From contig JANQJU010000029.1 of assembly GCA_028281495.1 (NCBI GenBank), positions 248,001-312,000 of the forward strand: a DNA stretch of 64,000 nucleotides, in the 5' to 3' direction. The translations under genes were made by a program, and so were the position numbers. The DNA is from SAR324 cluster bacterium. Lineage in GTDB: Bacteria > SAR324 > NAC60-12. This document shows positions 6,879-18,481 of this stretch, piece after piece. Within the stretch, counting starts at the first letter, position 1, and each line of letters begins with the position of its first letter. Below the pieces are notes generated by a model, which searched no databases, was not told where the DNA came from, and saw nothing but the letters and a program-made list of their open reading frames with translations.

Positions 6879-8840
6879 TCAAAGCGATTTTGCCAGAAAA
6901 CTTGTAACGACCCGGCTCAAAGCAGCAAAGGACAACGGTTTGAGAATATACTCACGAAACCCTATCGACTTCGCGATGTCTTCTGTTACGAGTTCACTAA
7001 AACCGGTCACAAGCACCATCGGAATATCAGGGCGTAATTGTTTCACGGCTTTCCCCAATTCCACCCCCGTCATCTGTGCCATGGTTTGATCGGTAATTAC
7101 CAAATCGAACCGCTGGGGGTCGGCCTTGAATTGCTCTAAGGCCTCCAAGGGAGAAGTCGTAGCCACGACCTGACAATTCAGTTGGGTCAAAAATTCGCGA
7201 GCAGCCTCTACCAAAAAACTTTCATCATCGACAAACAATACAGTTCCCAAAGGGTGTTCGATCAATGGTTGATTTTCCAATTCATATTGAAACACCACCT
7301 CTGCTTGGGGCAACAAAACTTCAAAAACGGTCCCGACACCGGGCTGGCTGTTGCAAGTGATCGTTCCACTATGATTTTCAATAATTCCCAAAACGACCGA
7401 CAAGCCCATCCCGCTGCCTTCGCCCGTTGGCTTGGTGGTGAAAAACGGATCAAAAATGTGATCAATCGCTTCGGAGGGAACCCCTTCACCTGTGTCACGA
7501 ACCGAGAGTTTTAAGTAATCGTTGAATTCAGGAATCGTTTTTCCCTCAATGGTTTCCTCCACAGTTTCTTGAGTCAATCGTACCTCCAACGCTCCACCTT
7601 CTAACCGCATGGCATACCCGGCATTGGCGCATAGGTTCACGACCACCTGATGAATTTGATCCGAGTTGGCAAGAATTGTATCGTCGGTCGTTTCCACATG
7701 TTGATGAATTTCAATCGTTGAAGGCAACGTGGCTTTCATCATTTTGAGCGCATCTTGAACAATCGGAGAGAGCCGGACAGGTTCCATTTCTTGGTTTTCT
7801 TGGCGGCTGTAAGTGAGGATTTGACGAATCAAATTACTGGCTCTCAAACCGAGGCGTTGAACTTGGCTCAAATTGTGCTGCTCTTGGGTAGCAGCTGGCA
7901 ATTTGATCTGAACCAGATGAGTAAAGCCCAAAATCCCTTGTAAAATATTATTAAACTCATGGGCAATCCCTCCTGCCAACACCCCGATGGCTTCCATTTT
8001 TTGAGTCTTGCGTAGTTGCTCTTCTAGTTCGTGCTGCTTCTCTTCCGCGAGCTTTCTGGCTGAGATGTCTTGCACCACACAGATCATTTCTTGGGCCTCA
8101 CCCTGCTCATTTTGAACCAATGCCACCGAAAGTAAAACCGGGATATTCCGGCCGTCTCTTGCGACGCAAACTCTTTCCAAATCTTGGACAAATCCACGTA
8201 GATACAATTCTCGATGCGCAGCCCCCAAAAACGCTTTTTTTTCTGATTCCGAATCGGTGTTGAACAACAAATCGACCGGTTTACCAAGTAGATCCTGTTC
8301 AGCATAATCAAACAATTCCCAGCCTGCCCGATTGATGCTACGCATCATGCCTTCTGGAGAAGTGATGATCAGGGCTTCCACCATAGAATCGAGAATGTTT
8401 TCCAAGTAGTTCCGGGAAATCGTAGTCGTTTCGAGATTCGTCGCCATTTGATTTAGGGAATCACCTAACTCCTGCCATTCGTCTTGAGTAAGCAACTCAC
8501 TCCGCGTTTCCAGACGACCTTTCCCCAGTTGCTGCATGACCCGTTGCAAATGCAAAACGGCACGACGAAAGCTTTGTGAAAACCGGACGGTGAAGGCGAG
8601 GGCAAAAAACATGGACAAGAACAGACAAAACCACGCTGCATTGTGAATCCATTGCAACTCGGCAAGCATGGCCTTTTGCAGCGCCTGGATTTCTGGCAAG
8701 GCCTTATCGGAAATTTGATACGTCAGTTCAAATAGGCGTTTCTCGAGTAGGTGATGTTCCCAAAGCAATAGGAGACTGGCTAAGAGAGGAAACAAACAAA
8801 CCGAGGCGAAACTCCAAGACAACTTTTGGTTCCACTTCAT
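6879..8840 (-). CDS. membrane hybrid sensor kinase: two TM segments, PAS, HisKA, HATPase, receiver
   Basis: From the start at 8840 the protein has 653 residues: a first TM segment at about 7-27, a short periplasmic helix, a second TM segment at about 70-86, a HAMP-like linker, a PAS domain (about 145-260), HisKA with His294 in GGIAHEFNNIL, a GHKL ATPase with GSGMGLSVV, and a receiver with Asp584. The start at 8840 is preferred because it gives a clean N-terminal membrane anchor and has AAAGG upstream; the frame is open to 8972. It is the first gene of a two-gene unit with its paralogue downstream, which replaces the membrane half by a cNMP-like domain. The pair probably senses different signals and feeds a common phosphorelay. 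Confidence 0.92.
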   Translation of the reverse strand: MKWNQKLSWSFASVCLFPLLASLLLLWEHHLLEKRLFELTYQISDKALPEIQALQKAMLAELQWIHNAAWFCLFLSMFFALAFTVRFSQSFRRAVLHLQRVMQQLGKGRLETRSELLTQDEWQELGDSLNQMATNLETTTISRNYLENILDSMVEALIITSPEGMMRSINRAGWELFDYAEQDLLGKPVDLLFNTDSESEKKAFLGAAHRELYLRGFVQDLERVCVARDGRNIPVLLSVALVQNEQGEAQEMICVVQDISARKLAEEKQHELEEQLRKTQKMEAIGVLAGGIAHEFNNILQGILGFTHLVQIKLPAATQEQHNLSQVQRLGLRASNLIRQILTYSRQENQEMEPVRLSPIVQDALKMMKATLPSTIEIHQHVETTDDTILANSDQIHQVVVNLCANAGYAMRLEGGALEVRLTQETVEETIEGKTIPEFNDYLKLSVRDTGEGVPSEAIDHIFDPFFTTKPTGEGSGMGLSVVLGIIENHSGTITCNSQPGVGTVFEVLLPQAEVVFQYELENQPLIEHPLGTVLFVDDESFLVEAAREFLTQLNCQVVATTSPLEALEQFKADPQRFDLVITDQTMAQMTGVELGKAVKQLRPDIPMVLVTGFSELVTEDIAKSIGFREYILKPLSFAALSRVVTSFLAKSL

Positions 8841-9219
8841 TTCATAACCTTTAGCATCAAAGTGTAGGAACATTTCATCAACACAAAACCGGATGAAAGA
8901 ATCATCTTCGGTTAAGAAAAACAATAGGCGCGATTGCTTATTGCACGCAAGACTTGAATACACCCCCTTCATTTGTTCTGAGGAGGATCGGTTTCTTTCG
9001 AATATCTGTTACTTGCTGCGAAAGTTATACCACATCAGAAAGTGTTTTAATTTCAGTCGGTTAATATTCGTTCAGCAGCATGTTTTAAGCACATCATGTT
9101 GGAATGTTCGACAGTTGCCAAAAAATGCGAATTTTCTTTCGCAAAATGCGAAGAAATGCAAAATATAGAAATAGTCTTAAATGCTTTGCTCATGAATTCA
9201 CTTTCTAAATGGAGGCTCG
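8841..9219. promoter_or_regulatory. 379-bp divergent control region with TGCGAA repeats
   Basis: This gap separates the two-kinase unit (minus) from the NtrC-type regulator (plus) and should hold both promoters. TGCGAA occurs at 9126-9131 and 9147-9152, with its inverse TTCGCA at 9138-9143, making a compact palindrome plus a third half-site about 70 bp before the regulator start. It could be an operator. No clear sigma-54 or sigma-70 promoter was identified. Confidence 0.35.
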
Positions 9220-11046
9220 ATGCCGTCTCATGATCCTACACAAAAAACCTATCTTCATCGACTGCTCGTCGTTGATGACGATTCTTTTATTCGTGAAGGG
9301 TTGGTCGATTCTCTCTCAGATGAAGGCTATTTGGTCTATTCCGCAGATTGTGGGGAAATGGGACTCGAATTGTTTCAAGAACATCAACCCGAAATCACAA
9401 TTTTAGATTTGAAGATGCCGGGTATGGGGGGGTTGGGTTTTCTACGGCAATTGCAGCCATCGAAACAATTGGCCCATTCACTCATTGTGCTCACCGGATA
9501 CGGCGAATATGAAGCCACCAAGACTTGCTACGAGTTGGGTGTGCAGGCGTTTCTTAGCAAGCCCGTTAATTTGTTCGCGCTGAAAGGATTGATCAAGCAT
9601 ACATTGAAGCTTTTGCAGTACTCGGAAGATTTGCAGCAAGAAATTGAGGCGAAAGAACAGGCTTATGATGAATTGAAAACGGCATTGCAGGCGAAAGAGG
9701 CTGCTTATCAAGAGCTGGCTCGGCAGCATACTTTTTTACAGGACACGTTAGATAGTATGGCCGAAGGGGTGATTGTGTTGGATGAAACCCTTTGCGTTCA
9801 ACGAATTTCCGTGAAGGCACGTCAATTGACCGGAATGGATGAATCCAAAGCAATTCCTCAACCCATTACCCAAGTGTTGGGAATCACCGAAACCAGAAGC
9901 AACAGAGAGTTTCATCAACATTTCCAAACCCGGACCAAAGTGACCGATCTCAAAACACAGATCTATGCTCACGATGGATCCATCATTCCTGTACGGATGT
10001 CGCTGATTCCGCTCGAACCCGAAGCCAGTGGGGGTTGGTTGATGTTATTTCAAGACTTGCGCGAAGAAGAACGTCTCATCCGGCAAAACGCACGGGGCAT
10101 CGCGTTTGGGCGTTTGATCAGTTGCGATCCTCAGATGGCAGAAATCTTCAATTTGATCGACCGCGTTGCATCTAGCGCAGCAAATGTATTGGTCATGGGA
10201 GAAAGCGGCACCGGTAAAGAACTGGTAGCCCAAGAAATTCATGATCGCAGCAAGCGAGCACAAGGCCCATTTCATGCGATCAACTGTGCCGCAATATCGC
10301 CTGATTTGCTGGAAAGCGAGTTTTTTGGCCACGAACGAGGATCATTCACAGGCGCTCACCAGGCCAAACCGGGACGTTTTGAGTTGGCTCATCACGGGAC
10401 TCTATTTTTAGACGAAGTCGACGAGATTCCGCTTTCATGCCAAGCCAAATTGCTGCGAGCCTTGCAGGAGCAAACCTTCGAGCGAGTCGGTGGTACCAAG
10501 CCCATACGTGTGGATGTCCGAGTCATCGCAGCCACCAATCAAAACCTAAAACAATTGGTTCAACAGAAAAAATTTCGGGAAGATCTTTATTACCGCTTGC
10601 ACGTGGTACCTATCCGATTGCCTCCCTTACGTGAGCGCGTCCAGGATATCCCATTGCTTATTTCTACATTCATAGATCGTCTTAATTCTCGCGAAGACCG
10701 CCGTGTTCGTTTGGTCGCGCCCAATGCCCTTCAAAAACTACTCGATTATCAATGGCCTGGAAATGTCCGGGAGCTTCAGCACGTGATCGAGTTTGCTTTT
10801 GCTTTGAGCCAAGAAAACGTACTTCAAATCGACCATTTTCCAGATGACCTTCGGGAGCACTCCCCTGCTCCAACTTCGTTTTTATCCACAAACGATGCCC
10901 CGGTGACTGCCGCCGAACACGACCGACAACGCATCCTGAGTGCCTTGCAGCAAACGGGGTTTCATAAAATTCGTGCCGCTGAATTACTCGGCATACATCC
11001 CGCCACAATTTATCGGAAAATCAAAAAATATGGTTTGAATGGCTGA
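9220..11046 (+). CDS. NtrC-family response regulator with receiver, PAS, sigma-54 AAA+ and Fis domains
   Basis: The 608-residue protein activates sigma-54 RNA polymerase when phosphorylated. Domains in order: receiver (about 12-125, phospho-acceptor Asp63 in ILDLKMPG), coiled coil (about 130-172), PAS (about 175-285), AAA+ domain (about 300-535) with Walker A GESGTGKE, the sigma-54 contact loop GSFTGA and Walker B GTLFLDEVDE, and a C-terminal Fis-type helix-turn-helix ending AELLGIHPATIYRKIKKYG. The sigma-54 loop has Ser in place of Ala in GAFTGA, a tolerated variant in several family members. TGGAGG precedes the ATG. The PAS between receiver and motor domain suggests a second input. It diverges from the two hybrid kinases and is their likely partner. 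Confidence 0.95.
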   Translation: MPSHDPTQKTYLHRLLVVDDDSFIREGLVDSLSDEGYLVYSADCGEMGLELFQEHQPEITILDLKMPGMGGLGFLRQLQPSKQLAHSLIVLTGYGEYEATKTCYELGVQAFLSKPVNLFALKGLIKHTLKLLQYSEDLQQEIEAKEQAYDELKTALQAKEAAYQELARQHTFLQDTLDSMAEGVIVLDETLCVQRISVKARQLTGMDESKAIPQPITQVLGITETRSNREFHQHFQTRTKVTDLKTQIYAHDGSIIPVRMSLIPLEPEASGGWLMLFQDLREEERLIRQNARGIAFGRLISCDPQMAEIFNLIDRVASSAANVLVMGESGTGKELVAQEIHDRSKRAQGPFHAINCAAISPDLLESEFFGHERGSFTGAHQAKPGRFELAHHGTLFLDEVDEIPLSCQAKLLRALQEQTFERVGGTKPIRVDVRVIAATNQNLKQLVQQKKFREDLYYRLHVVPIRLPPLRERVQDIPLLISTFIDRLNSREDRRVRLVAPNALQKLLDYQWPGNVRELQHVIEFAFALSQENVLQIDHFPDDLREHSPAPTSFLSTNDAPVTAAEHDRQRILSALQQTGFHKIRAAELLGIHPATIYRKIKKYGLNG

Positions 11047-11187
11047 TGGATTAAATTATCAAGCCAACCAATTGTCGACGCATCAGACCCGTTGATCGAT
11101 TCTTTCAATTTTCCTTAAGACCTTAATGCAGAGTGGAAACAGCCACCCAATGGGGTGATTTTTCCAACCCTAAATTTAAAAGGTCTT

Positions 11188-11967
11188 ATGAATTATGTAC
11201 GCGGGATTTTGATCTTATTGATCCACACGATTCTAGCCAGTTCCCTTTATGCCCAGACTGAATTTCCAAAATTCGATGAAATGAAGCTTGATTCAGGAAC
11301 CGGGAGAAACGCTCCATTTGAAAAATCTCCCCCCTCGGGAGCAGCTCTACCCTCTTTAATAAACCGCCCAAAACAAAATCCGGATTACATTGCATTCCGA
11401 TCCCTCGATTTTGGGTTTGTCGTCAATAGCGGAAGTTTGGACTCCGAAGACAAGTTTGAATCAATGAGCCATTGGAATGCCGGAATCACCTGGGAATTTC
11501 CGTTTGTAGCAAAGCGCCTTGGGGGTGGGACTCCAATCCTAAAAGTACGAGCCGGCCGTGCAGACATTCGGCTGGACGATGAAGCCGCCGAAACAACAAC
11601 CATTTCAGAAAATAGGGAGGCATTTATCGATTCTCTCGGAGTTTCCGAATTGTATACAATCGGCATCGGAGGCGGCTATTGCTATCACAAAGGATTCAAT
11701 TGTTTGTACGGCATATATACGGACTTCCTCACAGGACAGCTTTCAACGGTGGATGAAGAAGGGCGAACCACAGTCGTTCCGACCCAGCTTCGAGGGTTCA
11801 CGGTTGGAATGAGTTCGACTTTCGAAGTGATCCGAGGAGCCGAGATGACCTTGGGATGGGAGTATTCGATTTATGAGCATGTCACCACGTTCGATGATCC
11901 CGAAGAGATCAATGGATTGGCTCTCGTGGTGGGGATGGGATTTCAGGAAATTCCTCGCCCATTGTAG
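11188..11967 (+). CDS. secreted protein of unknown function, possible outer-membrane beta-barrel
   Basis: I do not recognise this 259-residue protein. The start at 11188 is preferred over an upstream one at 11155 because it gives a clean signal peptide ending ASSLYAQ (cleavage about residue 20) and has AAAGG 5 nt before it. The mature part alternates polar and hydrophobic residues with many Gly and aromatics (for example FVVNSGSLDSEDKF, MTLGWEYSIYEH), which suits beta-strands of a small barrel or lipocalin-like fold. It lies between regulator and kinase genes, about 140 bp after the former, and may be an independent unit or a target of the regulator. Confidence 0.7.
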   Translation: MNYVRGILILLIHTILASSLYAQTEFPKFDEMKLDSGTGRNAPFEKSPPSGAALPSLINRPKQNPDYIAFRSLDFGFVVNSGSLDSEDKFESMSHWNAGITWEFPFVAKRLGGGTPILKVRAGRADIRLDDEAAETTTISENREAFIDSLGVSELYTIGIGGGYCYHKGFNCLYGIYTDFLTGQLSTVDEEGRTTVVPTQLRGFTVGMSSTFEVIRGAEMTLGWEYSIYEHVTTFDDPEEINGLALVVGMGFQEIPRPL

Positions 11968-12078
11968 CATCCGCAGTGACCAAGAACGTGAACTCGGATT
12001 TCACAGGATCTTTCAATGCATAACCCAATGCAAAAAGCGGGGTCGGTAGTTGGATTTGGAGGGGGGCTGTGTTAGGTT

Positions 12079-13809
12079 GTGGCACGCTTGAAGCGAGCTG
12101 AAACTGGTAGACCTCAATCTAAAACGACTATGCCCTCCGACTCTAGGATTCATCATCCACCATCCCTAGCGACCCAACTTGTGAAAAAAACTTTTGGGCT
12201 GTATTGTATCGTTGCAGTGTCTGTAACGTTGATCGAATTTTTTTTCAGCAATATCAGTTGGGTCCTAGCAACCGTTGTGACGGTGGGAGTTGCTATTCAA
12301 GCCGGGGCACTTTGGGTCATTTTACGGCAAACCAGCCAGTCTTTGTTGGGACGCTCCTTTGAAAATGTGACCAAAATGACAGCCTCTATCGGTGAGGAAA
12401 AGTGGGATGCTTCTCATTTTCTTACCGGCCCCCAGTCTTCAGAACTTCATGCTGTATCGAAAAACTTGGAAGGAATACATGAAAGTTTTCAATCCATCCG
12501 CCAAACCCATATCTCATGTGAAGAATCTTTAGAGCGGGCAAGCCATCGTCTGAAATTCCTATTGAGCTGTACGCGAGATATTGCCGCCTCACATGACAAA
12601 TTCACGGCGATGATGCGCACAACACAAGCTATCTGTGGCATTGTCCCTCTTCCTTACCCTATGACACTCCACATCTACTTCCATGAAACTCCTAACTTAA
12701 GGGTTGAAGGTTTTACCTATTTTCAGCTTCCGCTTGAAAAACTTCCGGAAAAAAACCCGCTACTCATGTTGCCCAATCAGTTTAAGATTTTTCATTCCTT
12801 CTCCTATTCCCTTCCAGCCTCCATCAAAACAAATGCAACAACTGGTAAACAGTCGGGTGGTTGTTTCTTTCAGGATAGACGCTTGGTGGTGCCGATGTGG
12901 CGCAACCGTCAACTGCAAGGCGTTTTAGAGCTTGAAGGGCTGGAAAAGGCTCCTCAATTGCATTTGGAAGATCGGAATTTCATCGACACACTTTCTCAAT
13001 TTGTGGCACTCACTTTAGAGGATATCGAAACCACAATCGCTCTTGAAAAACGCGTCATTCAACGCACGGAACAAATACGAAGTACATTGCGCCAACTAAG
13101 AAACGCTCAAGCCCAACTCGTTCAGACCTCAAAACTGGCATCCTTGGGAGAGATGGCCACGGGAATTGCTCACGAGCTGAATCAACCCTTATTCACAATT
13201 CGTATGTGTGCGAGGAATTTAATCAAAGACATTGAAGCTGATTTTTGGGAGGACGTGGAACCATCACTGAAAAAAGTGGTCAAACAGGTGGATCGTTCCT
13301 CACAAATTATTAAACATCTGCGTACTTTTGGTAGAGACACTCAGGATGCTCCAACAGAAGAAGTCGATTTGAACGATATCATTCATGAATCCTTCATGTT
13401 GTTTGGAGAGCAGCTGAAATCTCGCGAAATTCAAATCCATCTTGAATTGACAGAGGGCCTTCCGTCGATCCACTGCCTTCCTATTCAAATTGAGCAGGTA
13501 TTGATCAATCTTTTGGGTAACGCCCGAGATGCTTTGGACGATCAAGAGCACAAGGAAATCTGGATGCGTTCTTACCTCAAAGAAGAATGGGTAGTGACCG
13601 AAGTCCAAGACTCCGGTAAAGGGATTCCTAAAGATGACTTAGAGCGTATTTTTGACCCGTTTTTCACGACGAAGGAAGTAGGAAAGGGAACAGGTTTGGG
13701 CCTTTCTATTAGTTATGGCATCATTCGAAATCACGGCGGAGAACTCAAAGTCCTTTCTACCGGAAAAGAAGGAACCTGCTTTGCTATGTATTTGCCAACA
13801 GATTTGTAG
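12079..13809 (+). CDS. membrane sensor histidine kinase with GAF-like region
   Basis: The 576-residue protein has two adjacent TM segments at about residues 37-57 and 60-83, a helical linker, a GAF-like region (about 160-315), a coiled coil, a HisKA domain with His365 in [10 protein letters not shown], and a GHKL ATPase with N-box LLGNARDAL and [11 protein letters not shown]. It would autophosphorylate and pass phosphate to a partner receiver. The start given is a GTG; an ATG at 12130 is an alternative and neither has an ideal ribosome site. The receiver-GHKL gene 14 nt downstream is almost certainly cotranscribed and is the likely partner. Confidence 0.9.
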   Translation: MARLKRAETGRPQSKTTMPSDSRIHHPPSLATQLVKKTFGLYCIVAVSVTLIEFFFSNISWVLATVVTVGVAIQAGALWVILRQTSQSLLGRSFENVTKMTASIGEEKWDASHFLTGPQSSELHAVSKNLEGIHESFQSIRQTHISCEESLERASHRLKFLLSCTRDIAASHDKFTAMMRTTQAICGIVPLPYPMTLHIYFHETPNLRVEGFTYFQLPLEKLPEKNPLLMLPNQFKIFHSFSYSLPASIKTNATTGKQSGGCFFQDRRLVVPMWRNRQLQGVLELEGLEKAPQLHLEDRNFIDTLSQFVALTLEDIETTIALEKRVIQRTEQIRSTLRQLRNAQAQLVQTSKLASLGEMATGIAHELNQPLFTIRMCARNLIKDIEADFWEDVEPSLKKVVKQVDRSSQIIKHLRTFGRDTQDAPTEEVDLNDIIHESFMLFGEQLKSREIQIHLELTEGLPSIHCLPIQIEQVLINLLGNARDALDDQEHKEIWMRSYLKEEWVVTEVQDSGKGIPKDDLERIFDPFFTTKEVGKGTGLGLSISYGIIRNHGGELKVLSTGKEGTCFAMYLPTDL

Positions 13810-13823
13810 TTACAGGAGTCAGT

Positions 13824-14714
13824 ATGAACATTTTAGTGGTAGAGGATGAAGACGATCTATTGCATGAGATCGTGAAATGTCTCCGTCGAAATAAACATGA
13901 GGTGATGACAGCTGGAAATGGACTTTTGGGTTGGGACGTTTTTCGAGAGTGTGCCGAAACATTTGATGCTGTATTGACCGATGTCAAGATGCCCGTCATG
14001 GACGGTTTAACCTTGCTACAAAAAGTACGGGAAAAGCACTCCAAGATTCCTGTCATCATTATGACGGGTCATGGCGATTTGGAAATGTCGATCCAGGCAC
14101 TTCGGATGGGGGCATTCGATTTCTTGGTCAAGCCGTTTGATCCCGAATTGTTGGAACAGGCGTTAGAGAAGTTAAATTCGATACGCCAAGCTCCTGTAAT
14201 GGAAACCGATTTGTTGGCAAGTATACGTGAAGTCCATTTGGATTTTCCAAGCGAAACGCAAGCCATTCCCCGCATACAGGCCTATCTGAAAGACTACTAT
14301 ACGGCGGTCTGCATGCCCTACCCGATCAATACCAATCATGTGGGGTTGTGCTTGCATGAGGCGCTCACCAACGCAGTCATTCACGGCAATTTGCAGGTAG
14401 ATTCGGTTTTGAAAGAACGTTCTTGGGAAAACTTCGAAGCCTTGATTCGTACACGAGAAAACGATCCGGAATTCAAAATGCGACGAGTGCATGTCAGTTA
14501 CCGGGTGCACTCAGATGCAGTGGAGTTTGAAATCAGAGATGAAGGAAATGGTTTCGACCTTGGCAACCTGCCGAATCCAAACGATCCGCTTGCATTGCTT
14601 TCAAGCGGGAGGGGGCTGATTTTGATTCGATCATTTATGGATCGGGTTGAATGGAATGAATCGGGCAATCAGATTCGTATGTTCAAAGAACTGAAACGCC
14701 ACGAATCCGATTGA
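13824..14714 (+). CDS. response regulator fused to an anti-sigma-type GHKL kinase domain
   Basis: Residues 1-120 form a receiver domain (phospho-acceptor Asp53 in LTDVKMPVMDG). Residues about 140-296 form a GHKL ATPase of the RsbW/SpoIIAB-like kind: N-box LHEALTNAVIHGN, then FEIRDEGNGFDLGNLP and GRGLILIRSFMDRVEW. Such domains phosphorylate STAS antagonists or hold sigma factors; here phosphorylation of the receiver would control that activity. ACAGGAG precedes the ATG. The gene follows the kinase at 12079 by 14 nt. STAS proteins encoded at 26196 and 43548 are candidate substrates. The domain calls are firm; the partner is inferred. Confidence 0.9.
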   Translation: MNILVVEDEDDLLHEIVKCLRRNKHEVMTAGNGLLGWDVFRECAETFDAVLTDVKMPVMDGLTLLQKVREKHSKIPVIIMTGHGDLEMSIQALRMGAFDFLVKPFDPELLEQALEKLNSIRQAPVMETDLLASIREVHLDFPSETQAIPRIQAYLKDYYTAVCMPYPINTNHVGLCLHEALTNAVIHGNLQVDSVLKERSWENFEALIRTRENDPEFKMRRVHVSYRVHSDAVEFEIRDEGNGFDLGNLPNPNDPLALLSSGRGLILIRSFMDRVEWNESGNQIRMFKELKRHESD

Positions 14715-14728
14715 TCCCATGTGAAGAT

Positions 14729-15862
14729 TTAGAGCACTTCGGCTCCATTGGTCGCCTCGCAGACATATAAGTTTGGAGTCAGTTGTGTCGCCTCCTGATA
14801 GCTTGCAGAGACAATTTTTCGGAAGTTTTCCACATCATCCTGGTCCACCAGCGCAACGGCACATCCTGCAAATCCTCCTCCCGTCATTCGAGCACCATAA
14901 CAAGAAGGGACCTTTCGTGCGCATTCCACCATCGCGTTGAGTCCATCGCCAGAAACTTCAAAGTCATCTCGCAAGCTTTTGTGACTTTCATACATGAGCT
15001 TCCCTAGCTGGTGGGCATCACCTTGTTTCATTGCTTCAACAGCTGCCAGAGTGCGTGCATTTTCAGTTAATACATGCTGAGCACGTTGCCGAATCAAAGG
15101 GGCCAATTCGGCAGCGTGGGCTTGAAATTGCTCCGAAGTGACATCCCTCAAACTAGTTACTCCGAAAAACTGAGCCGCACTTTCACATTGTGCTCGTCGC
15201 TCATTATAAGCAGAGGTGACCAATTCCCGCCGAGTGGCCGTATCGAGCACAACCACGACCGTCCCTTGAGGAATGGGAACCGCTGTCGTTTCTAAGGAAC
15301 GGCAGTCAATCAAAAGAGCGTGTCCGGATTGACCTGCTGCTGAAATCATTTGATCCATGATGCCACACTCCATTCCCACCCATTCATTTTCCGCCTGTTG
15401 TCCAACTTGTGCCATAGTTGCAGCATCCCAATCAATTCCAGACACTGCCGAAAAAGCACGTGCGGTAGCCAACTCAAGAGCGGCTGAGGACGATAACCCA
15501 GCCCCCATGGGTACGTTCCCGGTCACAACCCCTTCCCAACCGGATAAGGCGTGACCTTGTTTTTTCAGAACCCAAGCGACCCCTTTCACATATTCAGCCC
15601 AACCAGAGCCTTTCTGCATGTCATCCAAAGAAAAGGTCAGGGCTTCAGGATAGTCGAGCGAGTGCAAATGAACTTCGCGATCCGACCGAGGGCGTAATGC
15701 GATCCAAGCCGCACGGTCGATTGCAAGAGGCATCACAAAACCATCATTGTAATCAGTATGATCCCCAATCAAATTCACACGACCAGGGGCACGGACCACT
15801 AAAGAGGGATCCGTTTGATAACGCTCTTTAAATTTTTCAATAACGAGTGATTGTAGTGACAT
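14729..15862 (-). CDS. galK: galactokinase
   Basis: GalK phosphorylates galactose to galactose-1-phosphate with ATP, the first Leloir step. The 377-residue protein has the galactokinase signature GRVNLIGDHTDYNDG near the N-terminus, the GHMP ATP-binding motif PMGAGLSSSAAL (about residues 115-126) and the C-terminal MTGGGFAGCAVAL. The start at 15862 is chosen because AAAGGTGG lies 8 nt before it; an ATG at 15874 has the site too close. It follows galT by 15 nt on the same strand, forming a two-gene operon without galE or galM nearby. It converges on the receiver-GHKL gene. Confidence 0.97.
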   Translation of the reverse strand: MSLQSLVIEKFKERYQTDPSLVVRAPGRVNLIGDHTDYNDGFVMPLAIDRAAWIALRPRSDREVHLHSLDYPEALTFSLDDMQKGSGWAEYVKGVAWVLKKQGHALSGWEGVVTGNVPMGAGLSSSAALELATARAFSAVSGIDWDAATMAQVGQQAENEWVGMECGIMDQMISAAGQSGHALLIDCRSLETTAVPIPQGTVVVVLDTATRRELVTSAYNERRAQCESAAQFFGVTSLRDVTSEQFQAHAAELAPLIRQRAQHVLTENARTLAAVEAMKQGDAHQLGKLMYESHKSLRDDFEVSGDGLNAMVECARKVPSCYGARMTGGGFAGCAVALVDQDDVENFRKIVSASYQEATQLTPNLYVCEATNGAEVL

Positions 15863-15877
15863 AGGGCATTCCACCTT

Positions 15878-16987
<1,110 letters not shown>

Positions 16988-17149
16988 CTAACTCGAAAAT
17001 CGACGCAAGCGCAACGGAAATTCTTGCTGGTTTTTGGGACGATTTGTTAATGACAAATCAAAGGGATTCGAAGCTCCGTTTGAGAGTTTGTTAGCGAAAA
17101 TCAAAACGATCCTATATGAAAAAATGTGCACGAGAAATGAGGAGAGAAA

Positions 17150-18481
17150 ATGCAGGTTCGAATCATAGTGGGGCTAGTGAGTCTTCTCACAATTGGATGT
17201 TTTTCGGCTAACGCTGCCGAATCCTTAAAATCCATACGCAACAAAGCGGAATTGGGTATCGCCTACTACCAAGGGGTGCTCGCGGACTATTATCGGAGAG
17301 GGGCGCGATTGCCTCAAGATTGGTCTCAATCGTTACATTGGGCAAAACGCGCTGCTGAGCAACAGCATCCTTTTGGCTGGTATACATTGGGAAAACTGTT
17401 TTGGGACGGATTGGGAGTGCAGCCGGACCGTGTTCGAGCGGAAAAATGGTTTCGAAAGGCTTTTCCCAAAATGAAGCAGTTGTCCGACTCCGGAAACCGT
17501 CTCGCTCAATTGCATCTGGCGTTTATGTATAGGGATGGATTGGGAGTGGCTGCTAATCCAGAAGCAGCTGATCGGTTGTTCATCACTACTGCTGTTCTTG
17601 GCGATCCTTTTTCTCAGTTTGTCGTGGCACAAAACTACCGCGATGGTCTATGGGTCGAACGCGATGTCGACGAAGCCATCAAGTGGTTCCGACGAGCAGC
17701 TCGAAAGAACCATTCAGAATCGCAATACCATTTGGGACGGCTCTACACGAGGGAGCATGGAGCTTATGTGAAACCAGCAATTGTTGTTGCTTGGTTTCAA
17801 AGATCAGCAGAGAATGGTTATGGGCCAGCGCAAACAGCGTTGGGACGCCTGTACTTAGTAGGAGAAGGCGTGCCTCAGAGTTATTCAAATGCGTTTCGCT
17901 GGTTTAGACGTGCAGCTGAACAGGGAAACATTGAGGGAGCATACTGGTTGGGACACCTCTATCGAACCATTCCTGGTAAGCTCCAAAACAAAAGACAGGC
18001 TGAAAAATGGATACAACGGGCCGCTCAAAAAGGACATGAAGCAGCCATTGAAGATATGAAATATTTCGTAGTCCCCCCTGAAGCCTTCCTGCAACTGAAA
18101 CTGCGGCTCGTGTTTGACGCAGTCGTATATGGCGATTCTCAGGACCTTGCGATGACCGTGGTCGACCTTACCAAATATGGATTGCAAGGAGGCCTTTGGG
18201 AACCGGGGCTACAAAATAACTATTGGATCTATCGAATCCATGCCAACGTACCTACAATTGGCCGTGAGTCAAGCACCGTAATTGAGTTTCGATTGGGCCA
18301 ATATCGGCAAGAAAAGTTTGCGTATATTGCTCGAATCAACAACAATGGTTCTTATCTCACCACCTCTGAAAAAGTTCGCTTTGTTCCCCAGTTGATCGCT
18401 CATGCACGCTGGGTGCGCCACGATCAAAATGGTGTTCAAGCTCGTATCGAGCCAGAAAATGTCTTAGGAAATGGACTATGA
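17150..18481 (+). CDS. exported Sel1-repeat protein
   Basis: The 443-residue protein has a signal peptide (about residues 1-23, ending SANAA) and a tandem array of Sel1-like repeats from about residue 35 to 310, recognisable by repeated A-x-x-W-F/Y-x-x-A-A-x-x-G cores such as [18 protein letters not shown]. Sel1 solenoids are protein-binding scaffolds. Residues 320-443 form a separate C-terminal domain that I do not recognise. GAGGAGAG precedes the ATG. Its stop overlaps the start of the next gene (ATGA at 18478), so it is translationally coupled to the triple-receiver kinase. A periplasmic sensing or scaffold role for that pathway is inference. Confidence 0.88.
   Translation: MQVRIIVGLVSLLTIGCFSANAAESLKSIRNKAELGIAYYQGVLADYYRRGARLPQDWSQSLHWAKRAAEQQHPFGWYTLGKLFWDGLGVQPDRVRAEKWFRKAFPKMKQLSDSGNRLAQLHLAFMYRDGLGVAANPEAADRLFITTAVLGDPFSQFVVAQNYRDGLWVERDVDEAIKWFRRAARKNHSESQYHLGRLYTREHGAYVKPAIVVAWFQRSAENGYGPAQTALGRLYLVGEGVPQSYSNAFRWFRRAAEQGNIEGAYWLGHLYRTIPGKLQNKRQAEKWIQRAAQKGHEAAIEDMKYFVVPPEAFLQLKLRLVFDAVVYGDSQDLAMTVVDLTKYGLQGGLWEPGLQNNYWIYRIHANVPTIGRESSTVIEFRLGQYRQEKFAYIARINNNGSYLTTSEKVRFVPQLIAHARWVRHDQNGVQARIEPENVLGNGL

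Noticed and set aside
6879..8972. Longer N-terminus of the membrane hybrid kinase from 8972
   Set aside because: The added 44 residues precede a clean membrane anchor and lack a good ribosome site; the start at 8840 has AAAGG and fits better.
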